Positions 12,900-26,731 are shown, counted from the first letter of the stretch. The stretch: 64,000 nt of DNA from Tetrahymena thermophila SB210 (GCF_000189635.1 NW_002476104.1:1-64000); one strand, 5' to 3'. A program made the numbers and translations. The notes: generated by a model from the letters alone, not told the origin.

Positions 12900-15268
12900 T
12901 CTTCTCAAATTCATGCAAAAATTCATTATTTTTTGTTTTAATTTATACACAAATAACTCGTTTCGCGCTTCAATGATCTATCTTTTTATCTTTTTTACCG
13001 TATTGATTTTGATAATTAGGCAGTTTACATAAAAATTTAATATAGTTTTACACTGACAACAAATTCTTTAGTTTTTGCCTAAATTTTTTTAAATATATAC
13101 TGTTAATAGATGAGCAACATACACCTTTTATAAGCCTATTTAAAGGATTTTTAGCTATTAAAATGTTTCTAGGACTGTAGGGTTTCAAAATAAATCTATG
13201 ATACCCAAAATGTTTTGTTTTACTTCTTATTTCTTTTACAAAAAAATTAATTCTGCTTAGTTATTTGTAATAGCTTCTATTTATTTTTGTCTCTGATTAT
13301 CTTTTTATTAAATAAAAAAATTTTAAATCTCGAAATACCATACAAAATATTCAAAAGTTAATAACAAAAAAAACAGATTTTATAACAAAAAAGAAGTAAT
13401 CTATCTTTTTCATAGTAAACTGTTGATTACTTTACTTTCTGTTTTAAGTCAAAAAAATTTACACTTTGAAATTAGAAAATGTCAGAATCATTTAATTTCA
13501 AAAAAAATATTTAAAAATATTATAAAAATACTACTGAAAATTATTATTAGTATTTACATAATCAAAAAACACAAATTATCCCACTCAAAACATCTTAAAA
13601 ATTACTTTGACAAAATGTATTATTTATTTATTTATTTCAGTAATTTCCAAATTTTTTCAAAGTAAATTCCTTTCTAATAAAAAAAATCTATTTTCTTATA
13701 TAGAAATCTAATAGCTGCTATTAAAAATAGCTACAGCTGGCCGTCACTTTCAAACTAATAAAAACTTAATCCAAATAAATTTAGCAAAGCACTGGCTAGA
13801 ATTGAATTGATTATAGACCAAAAAGTGTAATTTTACAACCATGAATTCAATTATTTTGAATTATATAGTCTGTTTACATACTAACATGAAAAAGAAAATC
13901 TTGATTGATTTTTTTTTTTTAATATTCATTATTTGATTTAACCCAAAAAAGTTATTAATTAGATTATGATAAAAATCAATAAATAATTTAAATAATTCTT
14001 CTAATAAAAATGAGCATTCTCGCTTGAAATATCTTATTACTAATTTTATTAATATTAATATTTGATTTATAAATGCATATTTTCTAAAGAACTTTTAACT
14101 ATCAATAATTTCTTTTAATAATGGGAAAAAAATTAACTTTTTTTATTTAATTTGTCATTTTCTTTAAATTTTCTTTAATTCTAGATAGCTTCCCCACTTG
14201 AAATCAATAAAGAAATAATTTAAATACTGTATTGTTTTTAAAGAAGCCTACCCTATTCATTTATATTATTTAAATAAAACGCATTTAGTTTAAATAGCAA
14301 GAAATTTTGTCAAACATTCAGTTAAGAAAACATAATATACTCTATTGATAGTAGTGTTTATAGATACTTTTCGTTCAAATATTGCTGATAACTAGCATAA
14401 TTCATTTAAAATAATTGTTTTTGAGTAGAATCAATTGTAAAAAATGTTCTTTTTAGCATTTTTTTATCTAATTATCAATGCTATTTACTATTCACTAAAT
14501 TAGTTTCGTTAAATTGGATACCATCAACAAAAAGCTTAGTAAAATGAAGTTGAAGGATATTTTTCTCTTTATAATTAAGATTATATAATTATTTCTTAAA
14601 GTATATTCCTTTTTGTTGAGTCATATATAAAAATCTGTTTACAATTTTAGCAGTTTATGTGACTTTTTTTATCTTGCTTTACAAAAATTACAAACAAATA
14701 AATCAGTTTTTGATTATAAAAAAGTCAAAAATATTTTAAAGTTCAATAAAAAAAACTTCTCACTGATTACAAAATTCGTTTATAAATCATTTTAATACAG
14801 AAAAAATATGTTTCACATCTAAATTATAGGTTTTTTTCTTGAATTTTAGAAATAATTTTTTGAAAATAAACCAATAATTGATCCTTTTAATGATAATAAT
14901 TGATGATAAATAAAAAATCAAATGAATTCAAATTAAAATTTATTTGTCAACAAAAAATGATCTAATTGTTTTACTAACTGTCAAATTTCTTTTTGCTTAA
15001 ATTTTAGAAAATTTTCAGATTATTTTATTTTGTTGATAAATAAATTTATTTAGCTAAAAAATACTCTAAATAGCGGTGCGCCAAAAAATTTATTTAATTA
15101 ATTATAAATAAAATACCATGATTATTTATTTAGTTTCATTAGAAAAACGTTTTATTGAATATGTTTTAGTATGTTTTTTTCTCTTTTTGGCTGTAATCTT
15201 CGTAAATATTATTTTTTAAAATTGAAACTAATTTTAGATTTTATTTAACATTTTCTTAAAGATCAATC

Positions 15269-15300
15269 AATGAATAAATGAATGAATGAATGAATGAATG
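15269..15300. repeat. GAAT tetranucleotide microsatellite
   Basis: About eight imperfect to perfect TGAA/GAAT units lie roughly 450 bases upstream of the cnjB start. It is a simple repeat with no evident regulatory role. Confidence 0.8.
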
Positions 15301-15753
15301 TCGAAGTTTTAGAATTTTTATGAAATTATATTTAAAACTAAATAAAATAATCTTGCTCATTTTCACTAAATATTTTATTTAATGCTTGTCGGTAAAAAAT
15401 ATGAATTGAAATCAAATTTAATAATGTTTTTTTAACTTTGTTTTTAGCTTGACGGTATCTACTTAAAATCAGTTTAATTTTTAAAAATAGTTAGCTGGCT
15501 ATATAGATAGATATAATTAAGATAATCAAATATTTAGAATTTGATTTATTATTTAGCAACAACAAATATATAATTCAAATCATAGAGTATTTCTGATATT
15601 TGAGGCACACTAATTAATTAATTCCTGATATAAATAGTAATCAAAAACTATCAAAAAAGATAAATCATATAAATAATAAAATCAAACCAAGCATCATAAA
15701 AACAGACAAAAAATAACTAAACAAAAAACATCCTTATAATTTAGTGTTTCCCT

Positions 15754-18700
15754 ATGGAGATCGAAGTAAATTTACAAATTTCTAACTAGATTGCTGGTGA
15801 TAGAGAGGTTTATTAAAGGACAAAGTAAGAAATGTCAGATTAATATTGCACTACAAAGATTAGTTCTACTGAAACCAATGATATTGAAAGTGACTGTGGG
15901 ATAAGCTAATGCATATCACCAATTGGGAGCGAAGAGTTTTTAAAAATTAAGTCCGAGTCTCAAGAAAAGCTAAAAGATCCTTAAAGCAAGACCGCTTACA
16001 TTATGCTGGTAAATAATTTCTTTTTTATGGGATAGCTTTTGCTATTATTACATCTTTGTTAGTTTATTATGCAAATATAAACACTCCTTTTTAATTTAGT
16101 AAAAAAGGAGACACGTTTAGCTGGACCAAATAACTGAAATGGAAGATGTGAGTTCATCTGTGATCTCAGATTCTGATGTTCAGCAGTCCTATGAGTTTTA
16201 GAGAAAAATGATCAAAGTGTCTTCTCAATTTAATGCTTACCTTGATAAAAGTATTAACATTAAAAATGACTTTAAAATCTCATTTTAATTTCGAAATCTT
16301 AATATTTTAGATATTTACTGTGATCAGACAACATCCTACGCTCCAATTGCATAATCAACTCCAGAAGCTGAAGAGGTACCTTATATAATTAATTCATTTA
16401 TTCATTTATTGGTTTTTGATGCAAGAGATTCATAATTTTTTTCTAAAATAGTAAAAAAAGAGCTTTGCTACAAATTTCAACAAAAACTTCAATAGCGAAA
16501 AAATGAGCAAAATATTCAGCTCTTCAAAGGATATAAATCTTGTATAAACAGATGTCCCAGAGAGATTTCAGCTACTCCTTAAGTAATTTTGGAAATTGAG
16601 CCTATTTTATTTTTTAAGTTCTACTTTTAAATATAAAAAAAATAAAATTAATAAATTATTATCAAATAGTAATTTCGTTGCAGGAAAGTAGATCAACGAA
16701 GATGTTATGAAGCATTTAGTAAGATGGATATACAGTAATCTTTCTTAAAAAGATGGAACTAATAAAATTAAACTCGAGACTGTTGAAAACGTGGTTAGAT
16801 TAGTTGTTTAACAAAAAATGGAAGTTATGACAATTTGGAATAACGAAAGTAACTTCATTCCTAATATAAGCATCTAAACACTCTGGGATATCTTTAACTT
16901 GATGATTAACTACAAAGATGAAATTTATTTCCCAAGGTATTTATTTCTGAATAATTTATTATTTCTCAAAAGCTTCTTTTTCATGAAAATAATTTTAAAT
17001 ATTAATGAATAATTCATTTTTTTAAAATTAGAAGCAGAAATGAAGAAGTTGTAATTGAAATGTACTCTATCAGATAGATAAGTGATATTATTTAGTTTTT
17101 CATGAATGTGGCCTAGAATAGCAAAGAATTCAATGACATTTAGGTAAAAAATAATTTTATTAATTTATCAATTAGACCATAATTTATAAATTTATTATAA
17201 AATAGCAACACCTAAATTACCTAAAGTGCTGTTTTGAGATTTAGGCTAGAAAAGTTTCTGATTTACTCTAAAGCCATCTGACCAAGATTAATTAAGCCAG
17301 AGAGTACAATATTCCTTAAATTATATATTAATATTTTGATGATTCTTCTTGCTGTGCTGAGATGCTTTTCCCAAAAATCACAGACCTAGCTCCTTATAAA
17401 GAAGAGTATGAAGCTAAGTTCAATCCTATCAGATAGCAAGCATCTTAAAAATTGATCAACCAAATGGAGATATACAATGAAGAAAATCTATTGAGTCATA
17501 TCTATTAGAACTATACTCAGCTTTCCTAGTAAGAAAGACTTAATCTATCAGAATTAATTTAAGACTACATCTGCATTGACTTTCTTTACAATCCTATAAT
17601 AAAGAAGTTTATTATTGACAATTATATGAAGTATGCAGTTTTATCAACTTCTCCTTAGGCTCATGTAATAGGATTCAACATTTATCATGAGTTTTTTGCT
17701 GCCAAAAAAATCATAAAAAGTATTATTTATTATCTTTTATTTACTTATTAAATAATATTTAAAGCAATAGACTAAGATATATTTTTCTTTTTTGCTAAAA
17801 TAAGCAAACCAATTTTTAAAAATTTTCCATTAATTAATTGAATAGAATTTTAATACTATCAAGTTAAACTTCTACTTCAATAATATCTGAATGAAAAACA
17901 GTCAATTTAATATGAAATAATTAGAAAACAAAAAAAACTAAGACTTTTGTTAACTAATAGCCATCTTCTTATGATCATAATATATTATTGTTGATAAAAA
18001 ATAGTTATTTTATATATTTATACTATATAGAAAATTATAATAATTCATCATGACTTTATCATTAATTTTTTTTTTAAAAAAAGAGCCTCTAAGTGAGATT
18101 ACGAGCAATGAATTTCTGACTATCCTTTAGGCTAGCTAATAGAACTTAATTGAATGCAAAATTCTATTGCCTTGGTAAATAGATCAAGGCGAAGACTTGA
18201 TTTATAGAGAGATTAGCTAACATTTTTAACCTCATTTAGCTAGCAAGTCTGAATCACTTAATTCTTATACCTAAAATCTTCTTCAAAGGCTCTTAAAAAA
18301 CTATTTGTAATTAATTTAATTGAAATATTTTAGATAAAAATAATATTTTTAATGGTTTATAAAAAAATAACTATTAGATATCCATACGCTCAACAATAAG
18401 TATATAAACATCTTGAAAATAAATCCTTAACTGAAGTAAGAGATATCTGTGTTTCTAAATTCAAAGAATATATAAGCTATGTAATAAAATATTTATTTAT
18501 TAAACAATCCATTCAATATTTTAAATAAAATAATTTCCAACTGAGTAAAAAAATATGAATAAAATATTTTTTTTGCTTAAATAAAAAATTTATCTTGAGT
18601 GATTAAAAAAATAAAATTTGAATTAATGATATAGATGAAAACTTACTTATTTCCCTATACAATTAATTATTAAATCAACTTTATCAGTTTTTGAATTACT

Positions 18701-21700
18701 TTAATTTGTAATATTTCTGGTAGTTTAATTAATTGCTTAAGTCCTACCCCAAAGATTTTATTAAATTTAAAGCAGCTTCACGTTTTGAAAAATTATTGCA
18801 TGAAATTTTTTATTATCCCAAATTATTACATATTTTTACAAATAAATAGAAGATAAATTTCTTTGCCCCTGTAATTTATTTTAGTGGTAAGAGATTCTAT
18901 TTGAAAATTAAATAAATTGTTAATATTTAAAAAAGTAAGTTTCTTGAATGTTAATTTGATTGTATTTTTCACTCAATCACTCAACAATAAAATAAATTAA
19001 TTTTTTTAAAAATGTAAGATAGATGCTTTTTTTTTTTGTCAAATTATGATGACGTAACATCAATTAAAAAAAACAATAATTTTTTTCTTTTAAGTTTCTC
19101 TTAAAAATCCTATATATTTATACACAAGACAACTCTGATTTTGAATTATTTAATAGGGTCCATATCTTATTAGAGATAGACAGGATTAACTTGTAAAGCC
19201 TGAAACAATATTGTCTTTTTATGTGCATGAAAGCTCTGGAATTGTTGGAGTTTCAATGATAAGCTAGGACGGAAAAGAAATTCACAAGAATTGTTTGGAA
19301 TATTATTTTAATGCTGATAAATTAGTATCATAAAAGAGAGAACAAGAAATCAAAAATTTATATGAATTTATTAGAAACAGATAACCTTATGTCATTATTG
19401 TTTCATCAAACTGCTCTAGAGCTCTTGTACTGAAATCTAACCTCTATATTCAATTTAAGGTAAAAATTAATCAATGAATTAATTAGTAAATTTAGAGTTG
19501 ATTGCAATGTTTAATATTTTTTAGTAAATTTTAAGAAAATTATTGAATTAACTCTAATAACAAAGCAAATAGCTAAATAAAAAGCTAAAAAATAATTAAA
19601 TAAATAAATGATTTTTATTCATCAAAATATTAGAACTTATGCAGGAACATTCTTATGTGTGAACAAACTTTGATGACTTGCTACTTAAACTAGTCTTCTT
19701 TTATCCAGTCTCCTAAGGATAAATACATATTCTTAGCAAGAAAATAAGCAAAGGCATTTTAGTTTAGACTATTGGAAGTATGCTCACTTTGGAACTATGA
19801 AAGCAATCCATTGCTTGAGATTAAGCTTCATCCTTTCTAGGTATAAATTAGAATTTACTAATTCCCAATTTTTTTTACTTTTTATTGCAGCATTTTTCTT
19901 GTGTCATTTATTTCAAAATATATAATAAAGGGATTATTTTAATCTTCATCTAATCTATTTTAAATATTAAGAAAAAGGTTGACAAAAAGGAATTATAAAT
20001 TAGATTTGAATAAGTTATTTAAGAAAGAATATGCCAAGATGGTTTAGAATTCAAAACACTATTTGATAAAAATCTATCGTTTAAAGATTGCTTACAATTT
20101 ATACCAGGTTTTGGTCCAAGAAAATCTCATTTCTTTATCAGTTAGTTTGAATAAGGCAAAGATTTCAAAGAAATTACTTCTAGAAAAAAGTGCATTTAGC
20201 TCAATTTGATGGGGGAGAATCTTATTGTCAACTGTATGGCTTTTATGATGTTCTCTAAATCTGACAATCTCCTAGATCAAACTAAAATACCTTACAATCG
20301 TAAATCTTAAATCAATCTATTACTTCATGTTTAAAAAATACTTTAAATTTTACTTTGTTATTTTTTCAAATTCCTACTTACTCTATCTTAATAAATTTGA
20401 ATAGATAGATACTTAAGCAGTAATTTTTAATTTTAAGTTAATTGCTTTCTTTCATTCTTTCTTTCTTTAAAATTATTTTTATGAGTTAAAATTTATAAAA
20501 ATTAATAAAGAGTATTTCATTGTGAATCATATTGTTGAAACCATTGACAAATGCTAATTGCTTGATTAAACACCTCAACAAACTGCTGTTTAATCAGGTG
20601 ATATGGTAAATTTCTAAGGTTAGTTATAGAAAATGATTTCAAAACCTGAAGTTTGGATGAACAACTTTGACATTAATGATTATAGCAAACTCTTAGAAAA
20701 AAATTATCAGAGACCAAATATGGTAATTGTTTTGTCTAAAATATTAGAAAAATTGTGTGCGTTATCAAATTTAAATGAAAAAATGAAAATGATCCCACCT
20801 GAATTGAGCTTGAAATAAATTTTTGAGTCAATCTACAACATTCATCCAAATTGCATTAGAAAAGGTGCTTAGCTCATGTTAAAATTTAGAGATATTACTG
20901 AAAAATACATTGAATTTACTTCAAAGGATTTCAAAATTAGATGCAGACTAATGAAGTAATTAATTTATATTTTTATTTTTAACATACATACATACCAACC
21001 TTATTTAAACACATTTTTCTTAATGAAGGTCAGACATTCCTAATGGGCTGGCAGTAGAAAAATTCTATTAGAAAAAAAGGAATGCTGAGATTGAACTGAT
21101 TCTTGATTCTACCAAAGTGTTTGAAAATCAAAATGAAAATACTCATTAAATCGATGCGATCTTCGATAACAAAGTAACATTCACTTATCCGGATTACAAA
21201 GCTCTAGCAACGCAGATTGTGACAGAGTTCAAAGACAAAAACCCTTATTTTGGTCAGTTAGATTAAACAGACTTACCTTCCACGAGAGTAGACTTAAAAT
21301 CTTAGTTTAATATATTCTCTAAAGAAATGGAAAAGAATCCTCATAATGTGATTGATCTTACTGAAAGTACTCCATCTTTCTAAATGCAATAGCAGTGTAA
21401 ACAAATTTAAGAATCTTCTTCTTCTTCTTGGGCTAACTCTTCCGGCTCTTCTACTGTATAAAGTAATTAAACTTGGGCTAGTAACGATTCTAATCAGGGA
21501 TGGAATAATAGCAACTAAGCTTAAAATGAGCAGTCGCTAAGATAAAAAGATAATTCTTAATCAGAATTTAAAAAACCTTTTAATAAGAACAACAATTAGA
21601 ATGATTTCTCAGCAGGTGATAATTCTTCATCATCATGGGGTACCAGTTAAACGAAACCCTCTTGGGAGTCTAAATAAAGTGAATCTAATAACTTTAACGA

Positions 21701-23171
21701 CTAGCCTTTGAGAAGTAGAAATTAGTAGTAATAAAACTCAAATTTTAAAAATGATAACAATTCATTTGGGAATAAAGAATAGTCCTCAGGATGGAATTAG
21801 TCTAATAACAATAATAATAGTGATACGAGTGGATGGGGTAATAGTAGCAATGATTCAGGCTAAAATGCTTCCAAAGAAGATGGATGGGGTTCTTCCAATA
21901 ATAAAACTAATTCTAATGAAGGAGGAGGATGGGGATAAAACATGAATAAATCTTCTGATAATGATTGGAGTAAATAGGATAATTCAAGTAGCTGGGGTGG
22001 TGCTTAAAATAACAAAGCTCCTACTAATAATTTAGCAAAAAGTAGCTCAAACGAAGGAGGTGGATGGGGAAACAACTCATCATCTTCTTCTTCAAATAAT
22101 TGGGGAGCATCGAAAGACCAAACTTCTACAAATGAAAGTGGTGGAAATGGCTGGAATTCTTCATAAAATAATGATAACTCAGGATGGGGAACTTCAAATA
22201 CTTCATCATCTAGTAATTTTGGCTAGAATTCTGGTAGAGAAAGAAACTAAAATGGAGGTAACAAGGGAAAAGGCTGTTTCAAATGTGGCAAAGTTGGTCA
22301 TATGGCAAAAGACTGCACAGAACCATAGCAACAAGGCAGAAAATAAAGTGGCGCTTGCTTTAAATGCAACCAAGAAGGCCACATGTCTAAAGATTGTCCA
22401 AATCAATAATAAAAAAAAAGTGGATGTTTTAAATGCGGTGAAGAAGGGCATTTTTCAAAAGATTGCCCCAATCCCCAAAAATAATAGCAATAAAAACCTA
22501 GAGGGGGCGCATGTTTTAAATGCGGAGAAGAAGGGCACATTTCAAAAGATTGTCCTAACCCTTAAAAACAGTAGTAAAAAAATACATGTTTTAAATGTAA
22601 ACAAGAAGGCCACATTTCCAAAGATTGTCCAAACTCATAAAACTCAGGAGGAAATAAGTGCTTTAACTGTAATTAAGAAGGTCATATGTCAAAAGACTGT
22701 CCTAACCCATCTTAAAAGAAAAAAGGATGCTTCAATTGTGGAGAAGAAGGTCATTAATCTAGAGAATGCACTAAAGAGAGGAAGGAGCGTCCACCACGCA
22801 ATAATAACAACAATAATAATGGTAATTTTAGAGGAAATAAGCAATTTGGAGGAGGTGGAAATTCTAATGGAGGCTAATCATGGGGAACTTCCTCTGGCAG
22901 TGATTGGAATTGTTAAAGTAATGTCTAAGAAAGCACAACTACATCATCTGGAGGATGGGGTAGCAGTGGATCTGGTAATTAAACTGGAGGAGGATGGGGA
23001 TCTAATGATAACCAATAATAGCAAAATGAAAATACAGGAGGAGGCGGGTGGGGATCATCCAATTCAAATTAAACCAATAATGAGAGTTCTTGGGGTTCAA
23101 ACAATCAGGCATCTTCAGGTGAAAATTAAAATAACTAGTGGGGTAACGGAGGAGGATCAGGTGGTTGGTGA
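15754..23171 (+). CDS. CNJB: CnjB: Spt6-like core with GW repeats and CCHC zinc knuckles
   Basis: Fourteen exons join in phase to 1824 aa: 15754-16008, 16100-16375, 16452-16617, 16684-16936, 17032-17143, 17206-17719, 18084-18306, 18378-18480, 18724-18870, 19157-19459, 19634-19840, 19972-20299, 20511-20955, 21029-23171. The first two thirds follow Spt6. There is a PERFQL motif, then KKPLSEITSNEFL, a YqgF/RNase H-like segment in exon 10, and a helix-hairpin-helix (FIPGFGPRKS) in exon 12. A weak S1-like stretch (FKIRCRLMKSDI) follows. From about residue 1245 the protein is Ser/Asn/Gly-rich with many WG/GW pairs. Seven CCHC knuckles (CFKCxxEGHxSKDC type) span about 1526-1691, and the tail is again GW-rich. 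No tandem SH2 is seen. Known: Tetrahymena cnjB is conjugation-induced, and its GW protein binds the Argonaute Twi1p and promotes genome rearrangement. Confidence 0.92.
21430..22265 (+). repeat. WG/GW-rich repeat segment coding region of cnjB
   Basis: Within the last cnjB exon the motif GGATGGGG and variants recur every 30-90 bases, encoding S/N-rich stretches punctuated by SSWG, GGGWG or GWGNSS. A second block of the same type lies at about 22,870-23,171 after the zinc knuckles. Such tryptophan-glycine pairs in disordered sequence are the hallmark of Argonaute hooks. Low-complexity coding here keeps other frames open and creates spurious ORFs. Confidence 0.85.
22274..22770 (+). repeat. Seven tandem CCHC zinc-knuckle coding units in cnjB
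   Basis: Seven units with Cys-X2-Cys-X4-His-X4-Cys spacing are separated by Q/K/P-rich linkers. Units three and four share the core CFKCGEEGH, and all seven have the same spacing, indicating recent internal duplication. CCHC knuckles bind single-stranded RNA or DNA in retroviral Gag and cellular proteins. Here they sit between two GW-rich blocks. Confidence 0.9.
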
Positions 23172-26100
23172 AGCAAATTAATTACTGATTAGTTTTTTTT
23201 GTTTGTGACAGTTAATTAATTCGATTGAAAGAGAACTTACTTCTTAATTAAGTTGAGTGTGAAGAGAAATTTGAATGAATAGAAGTAGGTTTTAAAGTTA
23301 ATCAATTAAGTTAATACAAGAAAACTCAAACAAAAGATAATTAATTTATATATAACTCTATTTAATCAATAAAATAAACAAACATTTTTTAATCCCCTAA
23401 AGTTATTTGTTGTAGATTATGTTTTTTAATAACTAACTAACTAAATAAATAAATAAATTATTTGAATAGACTTTAAGAAATAATGTGTCATTTTTGATTG
23501 TTTTCTTGAAATGAATGTTTATTATAAAATTTGCTTATTTTTAATTTTTCTGAAAGGAATGAGGCTAATTTGTTTCAAAATAAGTAAGGAAGTAAGCAAA
23601 AAGTGAAGGAAAACAAAAAAGAGCAATTTGCAATATTTTCGCACAAAAATCAAATAAACAAATAAAATTTTATTTTTTTCTTTATCAAATTTAAATTTAC
23701 AAATGTTTTTTTAAAATACTTTATAAATAATAGCCTTTCAGCTAGAGCTCAAAAATATTTAGTAGCAATATCTTCAAAGGATATTTTATTAATTTCATTT
23801 TAAAGCTGTTTTTATTACAATTTAGGATTAAGTGTATTTGTTTTGGTCTCCTTTTACTAACTATCTTGTTTGAAATTATTAAAGGTAAGAAGATTTTCTA
23901 TTTATTTAATTTACTATTTTTATTTTTTAAATGTCTTGAATTATATCCATTTAATTACCTATATTATTGCTTAAATTTCACACAAAAACTGATAAGTTTT
24001 GTTTGGCTAGCAATGATCTTTGAAAATAGAGAATGTTTTTAGCAATTTAAGACAATATATTATTATATTTTTATGTTTTTTTCTTTCTATAAGTTAAAGC
24101 TGTCATTGTATTATTTTGATTCTTTTTATAGTTACTTTTCTCTATATTTTTTAAATTTGTTTAAAAAAATTTTCCCAAGTTACAATGATTAATTAAATTA
24201 TCATAATTCAATAAAATTTGTATTTTTTTAAATATTATGTCTTTTATGTATAAATAATACAATTTTATTTCTTTTCTTCTTTGAAAAAATAGAATTTATT
24301 TAATTTAATAATTGTTAATAATTGTAAATATTTTTAAGAATAAATATCTGACCTGAATAAAAAATACTTCTCAAGATTATCATGAATATCTACTTTATAC
24401 AATTATATAATTTTTATCAATCTAACAAGTATAATTTGATCTTAACAATTAATAAATAAAAAAGAAAATAATTATTATTTTTTATTTTTAATATTATGTA
24501 AATACTTTATACATTTTAAATCGTAAAATTTATATTTAAAGAAATTAAAATTAAATATTAATTAATAAGATTTATTATAATTTAAATTCTAAAGGAAAAA
24601 AAAAATATTAAAAAATAATTGAAAGTTAAAAAAGTATTTGAATAAGGAGTTGTATTGAACAAATCTATCTTAAATGAATAAATAAATACATTAAAAATAA
24701 TAATTAATGCTGCAAAAATCTTGAGAATGACTTTACCCTCATTTTTTTAATATATAAATATTTGATTAAAAAATTTAGTCATTTATAAAAACATTAAGAA
24801 TAGACTTAATCAGTGATCATAGATTTATAATCTTAATTAGAAAAAATAGTGTATTTGAATATCCTGAATATTTTAAATTTTTTTTGTCTACTTTTAAATA
24901 GAATATCTTAGAATATATTCAGTAAAATCACTGGATTTAATTATATTTGGTGAATAATTAATTACTTTTTTAATTTATAAATTATATAAATATATATTAA
25001 TCAATAATATTTTAATACCAATAATTAATGAGAAAAACTTCATTTATTTATTTTTTACTCATCGCATAGCATTTATATATAAGTAAATGTAGGAATACAT
25101 CTAAATAATTTTATTTTACCTTATTAATTTTGTTAGTTTATTTATCTAATAAGATTGTTATGAATTAAAAATAATTATTTTAAATATTTACAAATGTTAA
25201 AACTTTGAATGATAAATAATATTTATTGATATATATAACTATTATTGGTGTTTAAATGTTGACAATAAACTTTTGGTACTATAATATTTCAAAAATTTAC
25301 TATTAATATGATTTAATAATTTATTCATTTTCTCTTTTTTATACTTTTATTGATATTATAATTTAATTTAACAAATATTATTTAAAAAAATAATGTCTTA
25401 AATTTTGATTAGTTATTATTAAATACTTTTTGTGTATTTAAGATATCATTTATATTATTTGAATAATTCATTTTTCTCTGTTTTAACTGGTATTGTCATT
25501 TATAAATATAAATTTGCTTTTTTTCTAGCAATTTATCTATCTTTTCAAACATTTTTATAATTTTTCTCTTAAACATAAAATATTTACTGTATTAATTAAT
25601 TCATTTTGAAAAATTTATTTTGTTAAGCTAAAAAGAGATAAATAATTTTGGCATTTTTTCAGTTTTTAACTTGCCTATCGTTATGTTTAAACACATTATT
25701 TATAAGATTTCGTTCAATAATTAAATAAATAGAATAATTGCAAAATGTGGAGATAGATTTTTAAAATCTTAAAGCTATTATTTATAAGCTGATTTACAAC
25801 ATGAATAATATAGAAAGTTTATTGCATAACATTTGAAAATTTACTATATCACATACCAATTTAAGGTAATTCGTTTCTTGACTTAAAACCTTTTTAAAAA
25901 TAGAAATTAATATTAAAATTTGTGTTTTTTGGCAATGTACACATAAGCAAATGAAAAATGAATTGTATCTTAAATTACCTAAGTAAATAATTAAAGGGAG
26001 GTAACCCCAATATATAGCTTTCATTAATAAATCAGTGGGTTATTAGAGATTGCCCCATAACTTGGATAAAATTTGCTTCATTCCTAATTTGTTTTAATTG

Positions 26101-26731
26101 TTTTATTTACTAAAGCTATTAATTAATTAATTTCTTCTTTTTTATTCTTTAATATTCTACACAGCAAAAAGATAAGCTAAAATATCTAAAGGTTCATAAT
26201 ATCTATCTATCAATCTATCTATCTATCTGCCTGTCATTCAAATCATAAACAAATATATGAATTCTAAATAACTTCATCTTTTTTAGATATAAATAGTTTC
26301 ATCATACACATATCCAATTCATAAGTAAATATATAAATAATTTAATGAAATTAATTAATAAAACAATTAAATGCCTTTAGAACTTTCTTTTTAGTTTTCG
26401 CATTAAGAGCTCTCTTGTTTATGCAAGACCCAAAAAATTTCCACAAATTAAATTTTAAGTTAAAAATGAGAAATTTATTTTAACAAGTGATTTTAATAAA
26501 AAAGTAAAAACATATTCTAATTTAAGTTGACTTTAATATGAATTTATTTATTTAATTATTTATTTACTTACTTACATACTGAGAATCAAAATACATATTT
26601 AACATACTAGAAATAATTTAAATTATTATTAAGAATTAAATTAATAAATAACATAATTAATTGAAATAGATTTTTTATCCTTGTTTATCAAAAAAAGATA
26701 AACAATTTAAATAATTTGTAATTAAAAACCA
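23172..26731. other. 3.6 kb spacer between cnjB and SAXO genes
   Basis: Convergent spacer: cnjB ends on plus and the SAXO gene ends on minus. Sequence is very AT-rich. Apart from the ambiguous coding-like patch at about 25,600-26,220 (listed separately) and a CTAT tract at 26,200-26,230, nothing interpretable is seen. Both 3' untranslated regions must lie at its ends. Confidence 0.5.
25600..26220 (-). other. Ambiguous coding-like patch, possibly a gene relic
   Basis: On the minus strand a frame without TGA runs from about 26,220 (DRYYEPLDILAYLF) through KLWGNLQQPTDLLMKAIYWG to about 25,800. A second frame of the same DNA also looks protein-like (NESYILGLPPFNYLLRQF) but has an in-frame TGA at 26032-26034. 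There are possible splice donors at GTAATTTAAG and GTATGTGAT. No start, end or domain can be fixed. It may be a short membrane-protein gene, a decayed gene, or chance in AT-rich DNA. Confidence 0.25.

Larger units (their letters stand above)
10441..15753. other. 5.3 kb stretch without a secure gene
   Basis: Mostly AT-rich non-coding sequence. Features seen are a short CTAT/CTGT tract near 10880-10900, a TGAT/CGAT tract near 11790, a GAAT tetranucleotide tract at about 15275-15300, and one GC-richer small ORF at 12627-12899 listed separately. An AT-only ORF at 13423-13665 has no coding character. The last few hundred bases should contain the cnjB promoter, which I cannot define. Confidence 0.5.

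Noticed and set aside
13423..13665. 80-codon plus-strand ORF
   Set aside because: Composition is pure AT-rich spacer (Ile/Lys/Asn/Phe only), with no splice partners and no local GC rise.
22060..23181. 373-codon standard-code ORF on the plus strand
   Set aside because: It is the wrong frame of the cnjB last exon. The real frame contains TAA/TAG glutamines and the CCHC/GW motifs, and the low-complexity GGATGGGG repeats keep this shadow frame open.
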